Positions 25,860 to 35,500 of a stretch of DNA of 64,000 bases are shown here, one piece after another. How positions within the stretch are numbered: the stretch's first letter is position 1; each line of letters starts with the position of its first letter. The notes beneath the pieces were generated by a model that did no database searches, was not told the origin of the DNA, and was given only the letters and a program-made list of their open reading frames with translations. The DNA comes from Cytophagaceae bacterium (GTDB lineage: Bacteria; Bacteroidota; Bacteroidia; Cytophagales; Flexibacteraceae): positions 18,460-82,459 of the forward strand of contig JAIXQU010000088.1 in the NCBI GenBank assembly GCA_027485575.1, read 5' to 3'. Made by a program: the position numbers and the translations under genes.

Positions 25860-25878
25860 CACCCTACAAATACACCAA

Positions 25879-27378
25879 ATGAACCAGATTATTAGCCATA
25901 AATCTTTGAAAGAAAAGGAGTTTGAGAAAATATGCAAGCAGGGAGCCCAAATCGAAATTTCATCGGATACACTCTCTAAAATTGAAAAATCCAGAAAATT
26001 TCTGGAGAATAAGCTTCAAAATTCTGAAAAACCCATTTATGGAATCAACACTGGTTTTGGCCAACTCTGCGACAAGGAAATTTCCAGTTCTGATTTAGGA
26101 AAATTGCAGATAAACCTTGTGATGTCACACGCCTGCGGGGTTGGGAATCCTATTTTGCCAAAACTATCACGCCTTATTCTCCTCCTTAAGATTAAAAGTT
26201 TTACCACTGGCCAATCTGCCGTTAGCAAGGAATTGGTTGAGTTTCTTGTGGCAATTTACAATTCGGGAGCTGCCCCAGTTATTTTTGAAAAAGGATCTTT
26301 GGGAGCATCGGGCGATTTGGTTCCACTTGCCCACATGACCTTGCCAATCCTCGGAGAAGGAGAAGCGTTGTACAAAGAAAAATTGTATCCAGGGGCTGAG
26401 TTTCTAAAAATCTTAGGCAAAGAATCCTACTCATTAAAGGCCAAAGAAGGTCTGGCCATGCTGAATGGAACACAGTTTATGTTGGCCTTTGGTTTGGATT
26501 CTGTGTGGAGATCCCGCAAATTAATGGATGCAGCCATTTCCATATGCAGTTTGGCTGTCGATGCTTTTGACTCAAGAACTGATTTTCTCCATCCGGCCAT
26601 CCACCAGTCCAGGCCGCATTCAGGTCAGATTGAAGTGGCCAAAAGAATCCGTAAATTGCTTGAAAACAGTGAAATAGCTGTCAAAGAAAAAGCACAGGTC
26701 CAAGATCCATATTCAGTAAGGTGTTTGCCTCAGGTACTTGGTGCTTCGCTTGATACCATTGGATATGTGGCTTCTGTGATGGAAATAGAATTGAACTCGG
26801 TTACTGACAATCCTTTGGTTTTTGAGGAAGAGGACCTTGTGGTTTCCGGAGGAAACTTTCATGGACAACCACTTGCTCTGGTTCTGGATTTTCTTGGAAT
26901 TGCAATGGCTGAAGTTGCAAACATCTGTGAAAGATTGCTTTACAAACTAATCGGTGGTGAAAGAGGCTTGCCCGTTTTCCTTACAAAAAATCCAGGGTTG
27001 GAAAGTGGTTTCATGATTCCGCAATATTCTGCCGCTTCTATCGTTAGTCAGAATAAACAACTTGCAACGCCAGCTTCAGTAGATAGCATTGTGAGTAGCA
27101 ACGGACAAGAAGATCATGTAAGCATGGGAGCAAATGCAGCTTTAAAATGTTATCAGATTCTGGACAATACAGAGGCAGTATTGGCTATTTTATTACTTAC
27201 AAGTGCTCAGGCATTGGATTTTAGGCGACCTTTGTCAACAAGTCCTGTTTTGGAAAATATGATGTCTGCTTTCAGAAAGGATGTTGCCTTCCGGGACTCT
27301 GATGCATACTTCAAACCAGACATGGACAAGGCCATCGCTTTTTTAAAAGCTTTTCAATTTGAAACAAATTCTGAATAG
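25879..27378 (+). CDS. hutH: Histidine ammonia-lyase
   Basis: Converts histidine to urocanate and ammonia, first step of histidine degradation. The MIO-forming triad Ala143-Ser144-Gly145 is in GSLGASGDLVPLAHM. Other family blocks are YGINTGFGQL near the N-terminus, NGTQFMLAF, QDPYSVRCLPQVLGA, TDNPLVF, GGNFHGQPLALVLDFL and the late NGQEDHVSMG. Length 499 is standard. The other hut genes (hutU, hutI, hutG) are absent from the window. The 3' end overlaps the TTG start of the following type B T9SS gene by 20 bases, which suggests co-transcription of two unrelated functions. Confidence 0.95.
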   Translation: MNQIISHKSLKEKEFEKICKQGAQIEISSDTLSKIEKSRKFLENKLQNSEKPIYGINTGFGQLCDKEISSSDLGKLQINLVMSHACGVGNPILPKLSRLILLLKIKSFTTGQSAVSKELVEFLVAIYNSGAAPVIFEKGSLGASGDLVPLAHMTLPILGEGEALYKEKLYPGAEFLKILGKESYSLKAKEGLAMLNGTQFMLAFGLDSVWRSRKLMDAAISICSLAVDAFDSRTDFLHPAIHQSRPHSGQIEVAKRIRKLLENSEIAVKEKAQVQDPYSVRCLPQVLGASLDTIGYVASVMEIELNSVTDNPLVFEEEDLVVSGGNFHGQPLALVLDFLGIAMAEVANICERLLYKLIGGERGLPVFLTKNPGLESGFMIPQYSAASIVSQNKQLATPASVDSIVSSNGQEDHVSMGANAALKCYQILDNTEAVLAILLLTSAQALDFRRPLSTSPVLENMMSAFRKDVAFRDSDAYFKPDMDKAIAFLKAFQFETNSE

Positions 27379-29293
27379 ATATTTCATCCTTTTAATTTTT
27401 TGTTTTGGCCTTTCAAACCAAATGGCCGAAGGACAACCTTGTTTCAATTTTGTAGGAGATTCCATTGGTTGTGCCCCATTTACGGTGAATGTTTTGTCTT
27501 GTGCCGGTGTTACTTTCAGTTTAAATTTCAAATGGAAACCCAATCCTTCCGGGGCCGATTACCTTAATTTTCCTGCTGGTCAGAACAACGCAAGCTTTAC
27601 CTATCCAACGCCGGGCACATATATTATTGACCAAATCTTAGGCGGACCCGGTCAATCGCTGAAGAGAACAGTAAAGGTTTTTGATTCCAGCTCCAAACCC
27701 GATTTTTTTTGGTCAACCTGTAAAGACACGTTAATTATTCAATTTAAAGATTCGGTTTTTTCAACTTATAAATTCAATCCCGGGGATGGTTCAGCTGAGA
27801 TTTTAATTAAAGAAAAATTTAAGGTTTTTAAGCACTGGTATAATTTTTCAACCCCCAGTGCGACCTATACTTTTTCCATAACGGGTGAAATTCCAGCCAC
27901 TTGTAGCAGGGATGTGATTTCCAATACAATTAGTTTGTACAAATCCAGCCAGGAACCCGTTTCTGATATTTTGACTGGGGTGGATACTTTGAATTTCAAA
28001 TTCCAGATTCAAACCCGGGCAGATGAACCCTACGGCTTTCAGCAAACCTGCGGAACAAATGTTCAAATAGTAAAATCGGGCAAAACGGATGAAAACCAGT
28101 CAGCGCTGGTAGAAAATATAGTGCTTTCAAATAATGCTCAAAACTGTACATTACAGGCATTTACCTTAAATGGATGTGGTCAGAAAATCCTGGCACCCCC
28201 TTTTACACTTATCTGGCCAAGGTTAAAAACGGACAACCAGAAAATTGATGTGAGCTGGCCAAAAACCAGTTTTCAAAATTTGGTTTCTTTTGAATTGTTG
28301 CGAAATGGAGTCCAGATAAAAAATCTCATAAGCCAAACCGATTCCAATTATGCAGATACCGACAACCTCATTTGTGGTATCAGCTATTGCTATCAGTTCC
28401 GGATGAAGTTTCAGGTGCCCGGCCATAGCGGTCAGATGGAATATCAATCGCCCGAAATTTGCGGACAAGCCGTTTCTGACCGCCCTCCCGATCCGGTTAA
28501 AAATCTGACTGCCACCATTGAAGAAAAAGGGGTTTTGATTTCAGGAATAGGTTCTCCATTGGCTCAAACCTATGTGGTTTTTAGAAAGGAGATGAGCACG
28601 CCAGACTATATCAATGTGTTGGAAACGAGCACGATACCTCTTTTGGATACCTCAGCAGATTTTATGAACCGGTCGTATTGTTACAAGATTTCTTTTAAGG
28701 ATATTTGTGGCAATCAGTCCATTTTCAGCGATTCCATTTGCCCTGTCTGGCTTAGGGGAGAAGCAGAAACCGAGTCAGAAAAAAGCATGTTCTGGACAAG
28801 TTTGCTTGGCTGGAAAGAAGGCGTAGATCGGTACGAACTTATCCGGTATAACGAAACCGATGTCCCCGAAATAATAGAATCCGAAAAAGGAAACAGCCAC
28901 AAAATCTTAGGACGGGACCCCAGCAAGCAAAAGGTTTGGTATAAAATCAAAGCCTTTCCCAAAAATGAGATTTTGTATCCCCAGCCCAGTTTTTCCAATC
29001 CTGTATTTTTTACCCAAACATTGAAGCTTAAATTCCCGGATATTTTTACACCCAATGAAGATGGGTCAAACGATGTTTTCCGGTGTTATTCTTTTTTTAT
29101 CAGTGATTTTGAAATGAAGATTTTTAATGCCTGGGGAAATTCGGTTTATTATTCTCAGAATTTAGACAAAGGATGGGATGGAAAAATCAATGGCCGGCCT
29201 GCTCCAGGTGGCCCTTATGCGTATTGGGCCAAAGGCAAAGATGAAAATGGTGAAATTCTGGAGGTTAGAGGGTATTTTAATTTGGTGCGGTAG
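27359..29293 (+). CDS. Exported gliding-motility-type protein with PKD/FN3-like domains and T9SS type B (CHU_C) domain
   Basis: A 644-residue surface protein. It begins with TTG at 27359 inside hutH; no ATG is available before the signal peptide (FILLIFCFGLS, cleavage near AEGQP). A PKD-like domain follows (DSIGCAPFTVNV, GTYIIDQIL), then beta-rich regions with an FN3-like boundary at PPDPVKNLTATI. The last 90 residues are a CHU_C/type B sorting domain: FPDIFTPNEDGSNDVFRC, IFNAWGNSVYY, GWDGKINGRPAPGGPYAYW. It is therefore a type IX cargo likely attached at or released from the surface. No PorP/SprF partner is adjacent, unlike the adhesin at 44-50 kb. Confidence 0.83.
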   Translation: MKQILNRYFILLIFCFGLSNQMAEGQPCFNFVGDSIGCAPFTVNVLSCAGVTFSLNFKWKPNPSGADYLNFPAGQNNASFTYPTPGTYIIDQILGGPGQSLKRTVKVFDSSSKPDFFWSTCKDTLIIQFKDSVFSTYKFNPGDGSAEILIKEKFKVFKHWYNFSTPSATYTFSITGEIPATCSRDVISNTISLYKSSQEPVSDILTGVDTLNFKFQIQTRADEPYGFQQTCGTNVQIVKSGKTDENQSALVENIVLSNNAQNCTLQAFTLNGCGQKILAPPFTLIWPRLKTDNQKIDVSWPKTSFQNLVSFELLRNGVQIKNLISQTDSNYADTDNLICGISYCYQFRMKFQVPGHSGQMEYQSPEICGQAVSDRPPDPVKNLTATIEEKGVLISGIGSPLAQTYVVFRKEMSTPDYINVLETSTIPLLDTSADFMNRSYCYKISFKDICGNQSIFSDSICPVWLRGEAETESEKSMFWTSLLGWKEGVDRYELIRYNETDVPEIIESEKGNSHKILGRDPSKQKVWYKIKAFPKNEILYPQPSFSNPVFFTQTLKLKFPDIFTPNEDGSNDVFRCYSFFISDFEMKIFNAWGNSVYYSQNLDKGWDGKINGRPAPGGPYAYWAKGKDENGEILEVRGYFNLVR

Positions 29294-29596
29294 AAGGTTC
29301 CTAGTTGTTTCATGGCTTGCCTTTCAGGTTGAGTTTTTGTTGGTGAACCTGTCCGACTTGGCGGAAACACCAACAATGGCGAAAAATCTCTCTTTTGCAG
29401 GTTTTGTATCTTTCGACCCACAACCCGGCCAAGGGTTTTTACGGGTCACATGAATTTTCTGAGGAGCGGAATAAAAATCAAAATAATCTGCCCTGATTTT
29501 TTCAAAAAGACACTTCAATCCCCAATTCTACCAATCTCATATTTTTTTCCAGCCAGAAACCCTCTGGTTTTAAATTATTGGGTTTCTTTGTGGCCA
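29294..29596. other. Intergenic region upstream of holB
   Basis: The open frame continues upstream of holB to 29450 but does not look coding. An inverted repeat GTTGGTG-N22-CACCAAC lies at 29339-29345 and 29368-29374. A weak -7-like TATCTTTC lies at 29406-29413. Nothing else is seen. Confidence 0.35.
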
Positions 29597-30727
29597 ATGA
29601 AGTTTGCCGACATTCCAGGATTTGAAGCTTTAAAAAAGAGTTTGGTCAATGCTGTTGATACAGGCCATGTAGCCCATGCCCAGCTTTTTGCCGGTTCCGA
29701 GGGAGGGGTTTCTTTGATGTTGGCCATTGCTTTTGGCCAATACCTGAATTGTGAAAATCCAACCGAAGGCGATAGTTGCGGAAGATGCCCTTCCTGTATC
29801 AAAACCCAGAAATTTATCCATCCCGATTTCCATCTTTGTTTTCCTTTCGCAAAATCAAAACTGGTAGGTGAGGCCGAAGAACTGAATGCCTATTTGCCCT
29901 TGTTCCGGAGTTTTTTGTTAGATACGCCTTTTGGAACTTTGAGCGATTGGGCAGCCAAAGCAGAATTTGAAAACCGAACCCCGATCATCAACATTAAGGC
30001 CGTTCGGGATACCATGCAAGGCTTGCAACTCAAAGCCTATGAAGCCAAATATAAGATTCAACTTATCTGGCTTCCGGAAACCATGCGCAGTGAAGGTTCA
30101 AATTCATTCCTTAAATTGTTGGAAGAACCGCCTCCTTTCACGGTGTTTCTTTTGGTGAGTACCGCTCCGGAAATACTTTTGCCTACGGTCATTTCCAGGA
30201 CACAAAGGATTTCTGTTCCCAGACTTAACGGATTTGAATTGGCCGCATTTCTGGAAGATAAATTTCAGATAGAACCAAACAAAGCCATGGCCATTTCTGG
30301 TTTGGCAGAAGGCAGCATTCCTGATGCCCTGTCCCTGTTCAATGAAAAGGAAGACGACTACCACCATTTGTTTATGGATTGGCAACGTTCCTGCTATCGG
30401 AATAGCATAGATAAATTGGTTTCTCACATGGAATCTTTTGGAGCACTGGGAAAAGAACTTCAAAAAAGCTTTTTAAAATATAGTTTAAATAAAATCCGAA
30501 ATTCGATGGCCCTGAATTCAGGTGCCAGGGAAACGGTTCATTTGCAGGAGGCGGAGCTAAACGACCTGTTCAACCTGGGTAAAGTATTTTCGCTTCCGCT
30601 TATCCAGTTGCTAATTGAGGAAATAGAAACTGCCCATTATCACATTGACAGAAATGCATCTGCAAAAATGGTATTTATGGACATCAGCCTTAAAATGGCC
30701 AATGGATATGCATCTTTAAAAAATTAG
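29597..30727 (+). CDS. holB: DNA polymerase III delta' subunit
   Basis: Clamp-loader subunit related to DnaX but without ATPase activity. ATG 29597 (MKFADIPGFEALKKSL) is preferred over the 49 codons of extra upstream frame. The P-loop position reads LFAGSEGGVSLMLAIAF and lacks the Lys of Walker A, as is normal for delta'. The zinc module has CENPTEGDSCGRCPSC followed by HPDFH, and the clamp-loader signature region is EGSNSFLKLLEEPPPFTVFLL with the SRT sensor (VISRTQRI). Length 376. It heads a compact + strand run with a HAD phosphatase (18 bases on) and a membrane protein (45 bases on). Confidence 0.9.
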   Translation: MKFADIPGFEALKKSLVNAVDTGHVAHAQLFAGSEGGVSLMLAIAFGQYLNCENPTEGDSCGRCPSCIKTQKFIHPDFHLCFPFAKSKLVGEAEELNAYLPLFRSFLLDTPFGTLSDWAAKAEFENRTPIINIKAVRDTMQGLQLKAYEAKYKIQLIWLPETMRSEGSNSFLKLLEEPPPFTVFLLVSTAPEILLPTVISRTQRISVPRLNGFELAAFLEDKFQIEPNKAMAISGLAEGSIPDALSLFNEKEDDYHHLFMDWQRSCYRNSIDKLVSHMESFGALGKELQKSFLKYSLNKIRNSMALNSGARETVHLQEAELNDLFNLGKVFSLPLIQLLIEEIETAHYHIDRNASAKMVFMDISLKMANGYASLKN

Positions 30728-30745
30728 AATTTTCAAAAAAACAGT

Positions 30746-31390
30746 ATGGGAAAAGGGGTCATTTTTGACATGGATGGGGTAATTATAAACAACAACGACT
30801 GGCATTTGAAGTCGTGGTTGTTTTATGCCGGTAAAATGGGAATTTCATTGAAAGAAGAAGAGTTTCCGGAAAAGGTATTTGGCAAAACCAATGAGCAAAT
30901 TTTAGCCATTGCATTCCCGGATGCAGATGAAGCACAGCTTTATGCCTGGTCATTGGAAAAAGAGGCCATCTACAGGGAAATGTATGCGCCTCATTTTGAA
31001 CTCGCAGAGGGATTGCTTTCGTTTTTAGAAAGACTCAAATCACAAAACATCCCGGTAGCGGTGGCTAGCAATGCGCCATTGGTCAATGTGGATTTCGCCC
31101 TGGATTTGGGTAAAATCAGGGATTATTTTGATGTTATTATGTATGCAGGCCTGGTTCCAAAACCTAAGCCCGCTCCTGATATTTATTTAAAGTCTGCAGA
31201 GCTTTTGGGTTTACAACCATCAGAATGTTTTGTGATTGAAGATTCGCCAACCGGTTTGCAGGCAGCAAATGCAGCAAACTGCAGACCTATAGCCATTACC
31301 TCTACTTTTCCAGAAGCTGCGCTCCAGCCTTTGTCAGAAAAGGTTTTTCATAATTTTCAGGAAATCGGGGATTATATTCTATCGCAATAG
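30746..31390 (+). CDS. HAD-superfamily phosphatase (beta-phosphoglucomutase-like)
   Basis: A 214-residue haloacid dehalogenase-fold hydrolase with a cap domain. Motif I is FDMDGVIINNN (nucleophile and acid Asp), motif II is VAVASNAP, motif III Lys is in VPKPKPAPDIY, and motif IV is VIEDSPTGLQAA. Residue pattern and size match the beta-phosphoglucomutase/YcjU-like group acting on small sugar phosphates; the substrate is not determined. The gene starts 18 bases after holB, so they are likely co-transcribed, though no functional link is evident. Confidence 0.88.
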   Translation: MGKGVIFDMDGVIINNNDWHLKSWLFYAGKMGISLKEEEFPEKVFGKTNEQILAIAFPDADEAQLYAWSLEKEAIYREMYAPHFELAEGLLSFLERLKSQNIPVAVASNAPLVNVDFALDLGKIRDYFDVIMYAGLVPKPKPAPDIYLKSAELLGLQPSECFVIEDSPTGLQAANAANCRPIAITSTFPEAALQPLSEKVFHNFQEIGDYILSQ

Positions 31391-31435
31391 GAATCCTGTT
31401 TTTAAATTGATTTCCGGAACCACCCACTATTTTTT

Positions 31436-32464
31436 ATGAATACCAGACAAATTGATGCACTGAATATTTTTTTGATTCTGGCTTCCTTGATTCTGGCTTT
31501 TATCATTCCATTTCAGCTTTTTTTATTCTCCTATGCAGTTTTAGGACCTCTTCACTATTTGACTGAGATTAAATGGCTTAGGGAACAAAAATTTTTCCTC
31601 AATGGGCTGGACTGGGTGCGTATTTTAATAGCGATAACCGTTCTGGTTTCAATTCCGGTTTTGGTCAAAATGCCATTTTTTGAAGATTGGTTAAAAGTAG
31701 ATTTTCTAAACAAGATATTTAACCTCCTTTCCAATTATTCTTATGCTTTAATTCTGTTGGCCTTTCTGGTTTCGGTTTGCCTGATTTTTATTAAAAACCA
31801 AAAGCGACTTCAGTATGCCATTTCGGGACTTTTGCTCCTGATTTTTTTGGCCATCCGGTATATTCCTTCTTCTATTTTTGATTTGGTTATTTTCATTCCA
31901 ACCCTGATTCACGTTTACCTGTTTACGCTTCTGTTCATGATTTTTGGAACCCTAAAATCGGGTAGTGCTTTTGGAAAATTGTCTATAATTTTTTTAATAC
32001 TTGTTCCGGTGGTTATTTTCCTTTGGCCTGTTTCCAGCAATGGATATAAGTTGGAAACTTTATCAGAAGAAGTCTTTTTATCCACAGGGTTTCAAACTTT
32101 GAGTTACCGGGTTTCGACCATTTTAGGGATTACGAGGGATAAAGATTTTCTTTTGTATTCACCCGCCAACATCAAGATTCAGATTTTTATTGCCTTTGCC
32201 TACACCTATCATTATTTGAATTGGTTTTCAAAAACCTCAATTATCGGTTGGAATAAAAACATAACCTGGCAAGGACTGGGATTGATACTTACCATTTGGC
32301 TAGGTTCCATCTGGATATATTCCTATAGTTATCAGGTGGGCCTTTCCTTGCTTTTTTCCTTGAGTTTACTGCATGTCATACTTGAGTTTCCACTCAACGC
32401 CACTTCCATGTATTCCATTTCTAGCCGGATTTTTTCCTGGATTGGTGTTAAATCTTCGAATTAG
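31436..32464 (+). CDS. Polytopic membrane protein with conserved-looking intramembrane histidines
   Basis: A 342-residue protein with about eight or nine hydrophobic helices and no signal peptide. Histidines occur within or beside helices: LGPLHYLTEI, PTLIHVYLF, AYTYHYLNWF and SLLHVILEFP. This spacing recalls membrane enzymes with a His-bound metal site, such as the Brp/Blh beta-carotene cleavage family, but I cannot confirm the family by eye. It is the last gene of a holB-HAD run and converges with the CHAT gene, with a TTTGATTG / CAATCAAA inverted repeat between them. Call: integral membrane protein of uncertain function. Confidence 0.7.
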   Translation: MNTRQIDALNIFLILASLILAFIIPFQLFLFSYAVLGPLHYLTEIKWLREQKFFLNGLDWVRILIAITVLVSIPVLVKMPFFEDWLKVDFLNKIFNLLSNYSYALILLAFLVSVCLIFIKNQKRLQYAISGLLLLIFLAIRYIPSSIFDLVIFIPTLIHVYLFTLLFMIFGTLKSGSAFGKLSIIFLILVPVVIFLWPVSSNGYKLETLSEEVFLSTGFQTLSYRVSTILGITRDKDFLLYSPANIKIQIFIAFAYTYHYLNWFSKTSIIGWNKNITWQGLGLILTIWLGSIWIYSYSYQVGLSLLFSLSLLHVILEFPLNATSMYSISSRIFSWIGVKSSN

Positions 32465-32540
32465 ATTTTTGATTGCTTGTTCTTAGGAATTGATGATTTG
32501 AAGTCTGAATAAAAGCAAAACAACAATCAAATCAGAACGG

Positions 32541-35500
32541 CTAACCAACGCCAACCATAACAAAACTACCCCAATACAAAGGCTGAGGCTTGGTCTTCAT
32601 CATCTCCTTCTTGGCTTCAATAAATGCCTTTCTTTTGTCCATGCCTTTGCTTATCCAGTTTCGATAAAAGATATTCATTAGTTCCTGGGTAGCAGAGTCA
32701 GACACTTTGAAAAGACTCATAATTACAGCTTTGGCCCCTGCAATCTGGAAAGCCCTTTGCAAGCCATAGACCCCTTCACCCACCTGAACTTCTCCTCTTC
32801 CTGTTTCGCATGCAGAAAGTACAACCAGGTCAGTAGAGTTAAGGTTTAGGTTCATGGCTTCATAGGCAGTAAGAACACCCTCACCCACCTGACCTGATGA
32901 ACTGATTTTTGCCTGATCTACCACATCACCGGCATTGTTCAAATACAAGCCAGACCGGAGTAGTGGATTATCAATTGCCTTATTTTGATTGATCATGCTG
33001 AACGAACTACTTTCCCTTTCTTCATCCAGATTCTCTAAAAAATATCCATGGGTTGCCACGTGCAAAATTCTTGGACTTCTAACCGATTTGATAACTTCTT
33101 CTTTGGCGTCAACTCCGGTATAGCTTTTGGTTTCCCACCGGTTGGTTTTTAAAATGTCATTTATTTCAAGAACTTCCTTTTTGGTTCCGGGCAAGTTGGC
33201 TATCGTCTCATTTTCCTGCCTTTCGGATGTAGATTCTTTTGCATAAAAAACAGGGTCTCCGAGCAGATAAGCCGTATTTCTAAGTTCAGAAGATTTGGCG
33301 AGAAGGTTTTTGGCGCTGTAAATGTCTTTGCTATTGGATATGATGTCAATGTTTTCATATTCGATAACAAATTTTCCATTTTTCTCCCGGAGAGACTCAA
33401 GGTTGATTTCGTTAAAAACCCCATCAGGAGATAAAAATATTTTTGCACCCGGTGGGAACACAGGTTCAAAAGGTTTCCAGAAATATGTATAAGAAAGGGT
33501 ATCCTCTATTAAGAATTTAACACAGTTCCGATAGTAGTTAATATACTTGGTTTCCAGTGCTTTGCCATTGGATAATACCACGAGTTGGGGATTTGATTTT
33601 GATTTTTGGCCAATCACAAGGGCTGCATAGATAATTGAATCTGAAAATCCTTTGTCATAGTACCTGAAACGAATGATTTCTGTAGCATACTCATCCTTTT
33701 CAAGCATTTCCCGAATCGTCTTCCAATTTATTTTCTTCTCTTCATTGGCCAGTTTGAAGTCTTCTGAACCTTTGCTTAACTCAATTTCCAATGCTTCAGA
33801 TTCCACTTCGAGTTTCCTGATATCGATGCCGGCAAGTTTTCTTTCTTCTGGCCCAAGCTCAACAGCAGCGGTTATTTCTTCTTTTTTTCTGGTCCACTCT
33901 CTGAATTTATTTTTAAGTTCTACATCACCACTGGCCAGAATTCTTTCTCTCACCTTAATACTTGCATTTAACAGGATGGCCTTGGTATTCAGAATAATAT
34001 CATACATTTTTCCAAGAACTGAAGGCTTTTTGTCTTTATATTTTAAAGCCAGGGTATAATAGAATTCAAAGCTTGGCCTGATAAGGGACCAGCTTTTGGT
34101 TTTTTCCCTTTCTGACATAGATGGAAAAAACCGCTTAATAAATTGGAGATTTTGCTCCGAAGTAGCCTCGCAAACAGATAAGGCTTTGTTCAGGTCTCCC
34201 AGAACGTACAATGCCTGAGCTACCCTTGTCATGATAGAAACATACTTGGGATGAGATTCATCAAATACATCTTTGTAAAAATCAGCTGCTTTTGAAAAAT
34301 GCTTTTTTGCTCCTTCATAGTTTTCCAGTGCCCAATCGATTTCTCCCCTCAAAAGCAATACGTCGGCTGAGTGGGTATTTACTTTTCCAAACTTATCTAC
34401 CCAGATTTTATCGGCTTCATCCAGCAGTCGGCTAGCCTCAAGGTACTTTTTATTTGCAATGTGAAAAGACGCAATAAACTGCAACGATTCAGCATATCTG
34501 GGATGGGTAAGCCCATATTTATTTTTGTTGATTTCGAGGGCAAAATTTAAAAGATTATATACCGATTCTGAGTTTCCACCACGGTAAAACATAATCATTG
34601 CCAGGTCTGTTTTTGGTTTTGCGATTTCCACGTGGGCATTTCCAAAATACTTTTCAATTCCTGCTACGCATTTTTCACCCGCTTCCTGTGCCCTTTCATA
34701 GTCGCCAAAGGCAGAATAAACCCTGCAAAAAAGAGCAAGGCTGCGGAGGTATTGCATACTGGAATCTCCAAAAATGGTTTTACTGACCTGGCAAGCTTTG
34801 TTGGCCATATCTTCTGCCAGTGTATAATTACCCGATTCGAGAAAAACTTCTGCCCCAATCTGATAAGGAGTGATGTAGGACCGATGATTCGGCAAGCCAT
34901 ATTTGGCCCGTCTATATTCGATCATCGAAAGGGTTTTCTCCTGCGCCTCAGTAAATAAACCCTTGTTTAGTAAAAGCATCAGCTCTTCATCCAATCCATT
35001 AAAAGTAAGCAAAGAGTTTTTGGAAGCATTTTGAACTGTTCTCAATGACCGGGAAAGGTATTTTCCGGCTTCTTCAAATCTGCCGGTAATTACCATCAGC
35101 CTTGTGATTTTTTGTAGGCATTCGATGTATTCCTTTGAGTCTTTTCCACGTGATTTTTCTATCCTCGACAAGGCAGACATGTATTTCTCCTCAGCATTTG
35201 GAAATTCTCCCATTTGCATTTCTACTGTCCCAACCTTTAAACTTTGGTATGCAACCCGCCAGTTGTCCTTTCCATATTTATCCTCCTCTACTTGTTGAAC
35301 CCTGATGTAGTTATTGATTGCTTTTTGAAACTGGTCTTTGATTTCATAAAAAGCGCCCTCTTTGTTTTGGATGTCAAGTAAAATTAAGGATTGGCTGGAA
35401 AGTTGTTTTTCCAAAACTGAATGCAGGTATTTATAGAAAAGGGGTTCAGCCAGAGCCACTCTATCGGTATATTGGGCATAGAAATTGGCAAGTTCACATT

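Noticed and set aside
29597..30727. Missing Walker A Lys in the HolB P-loop
   Set aside because: Delta' subunits normally lack a working ATP site, so this is not a defect.
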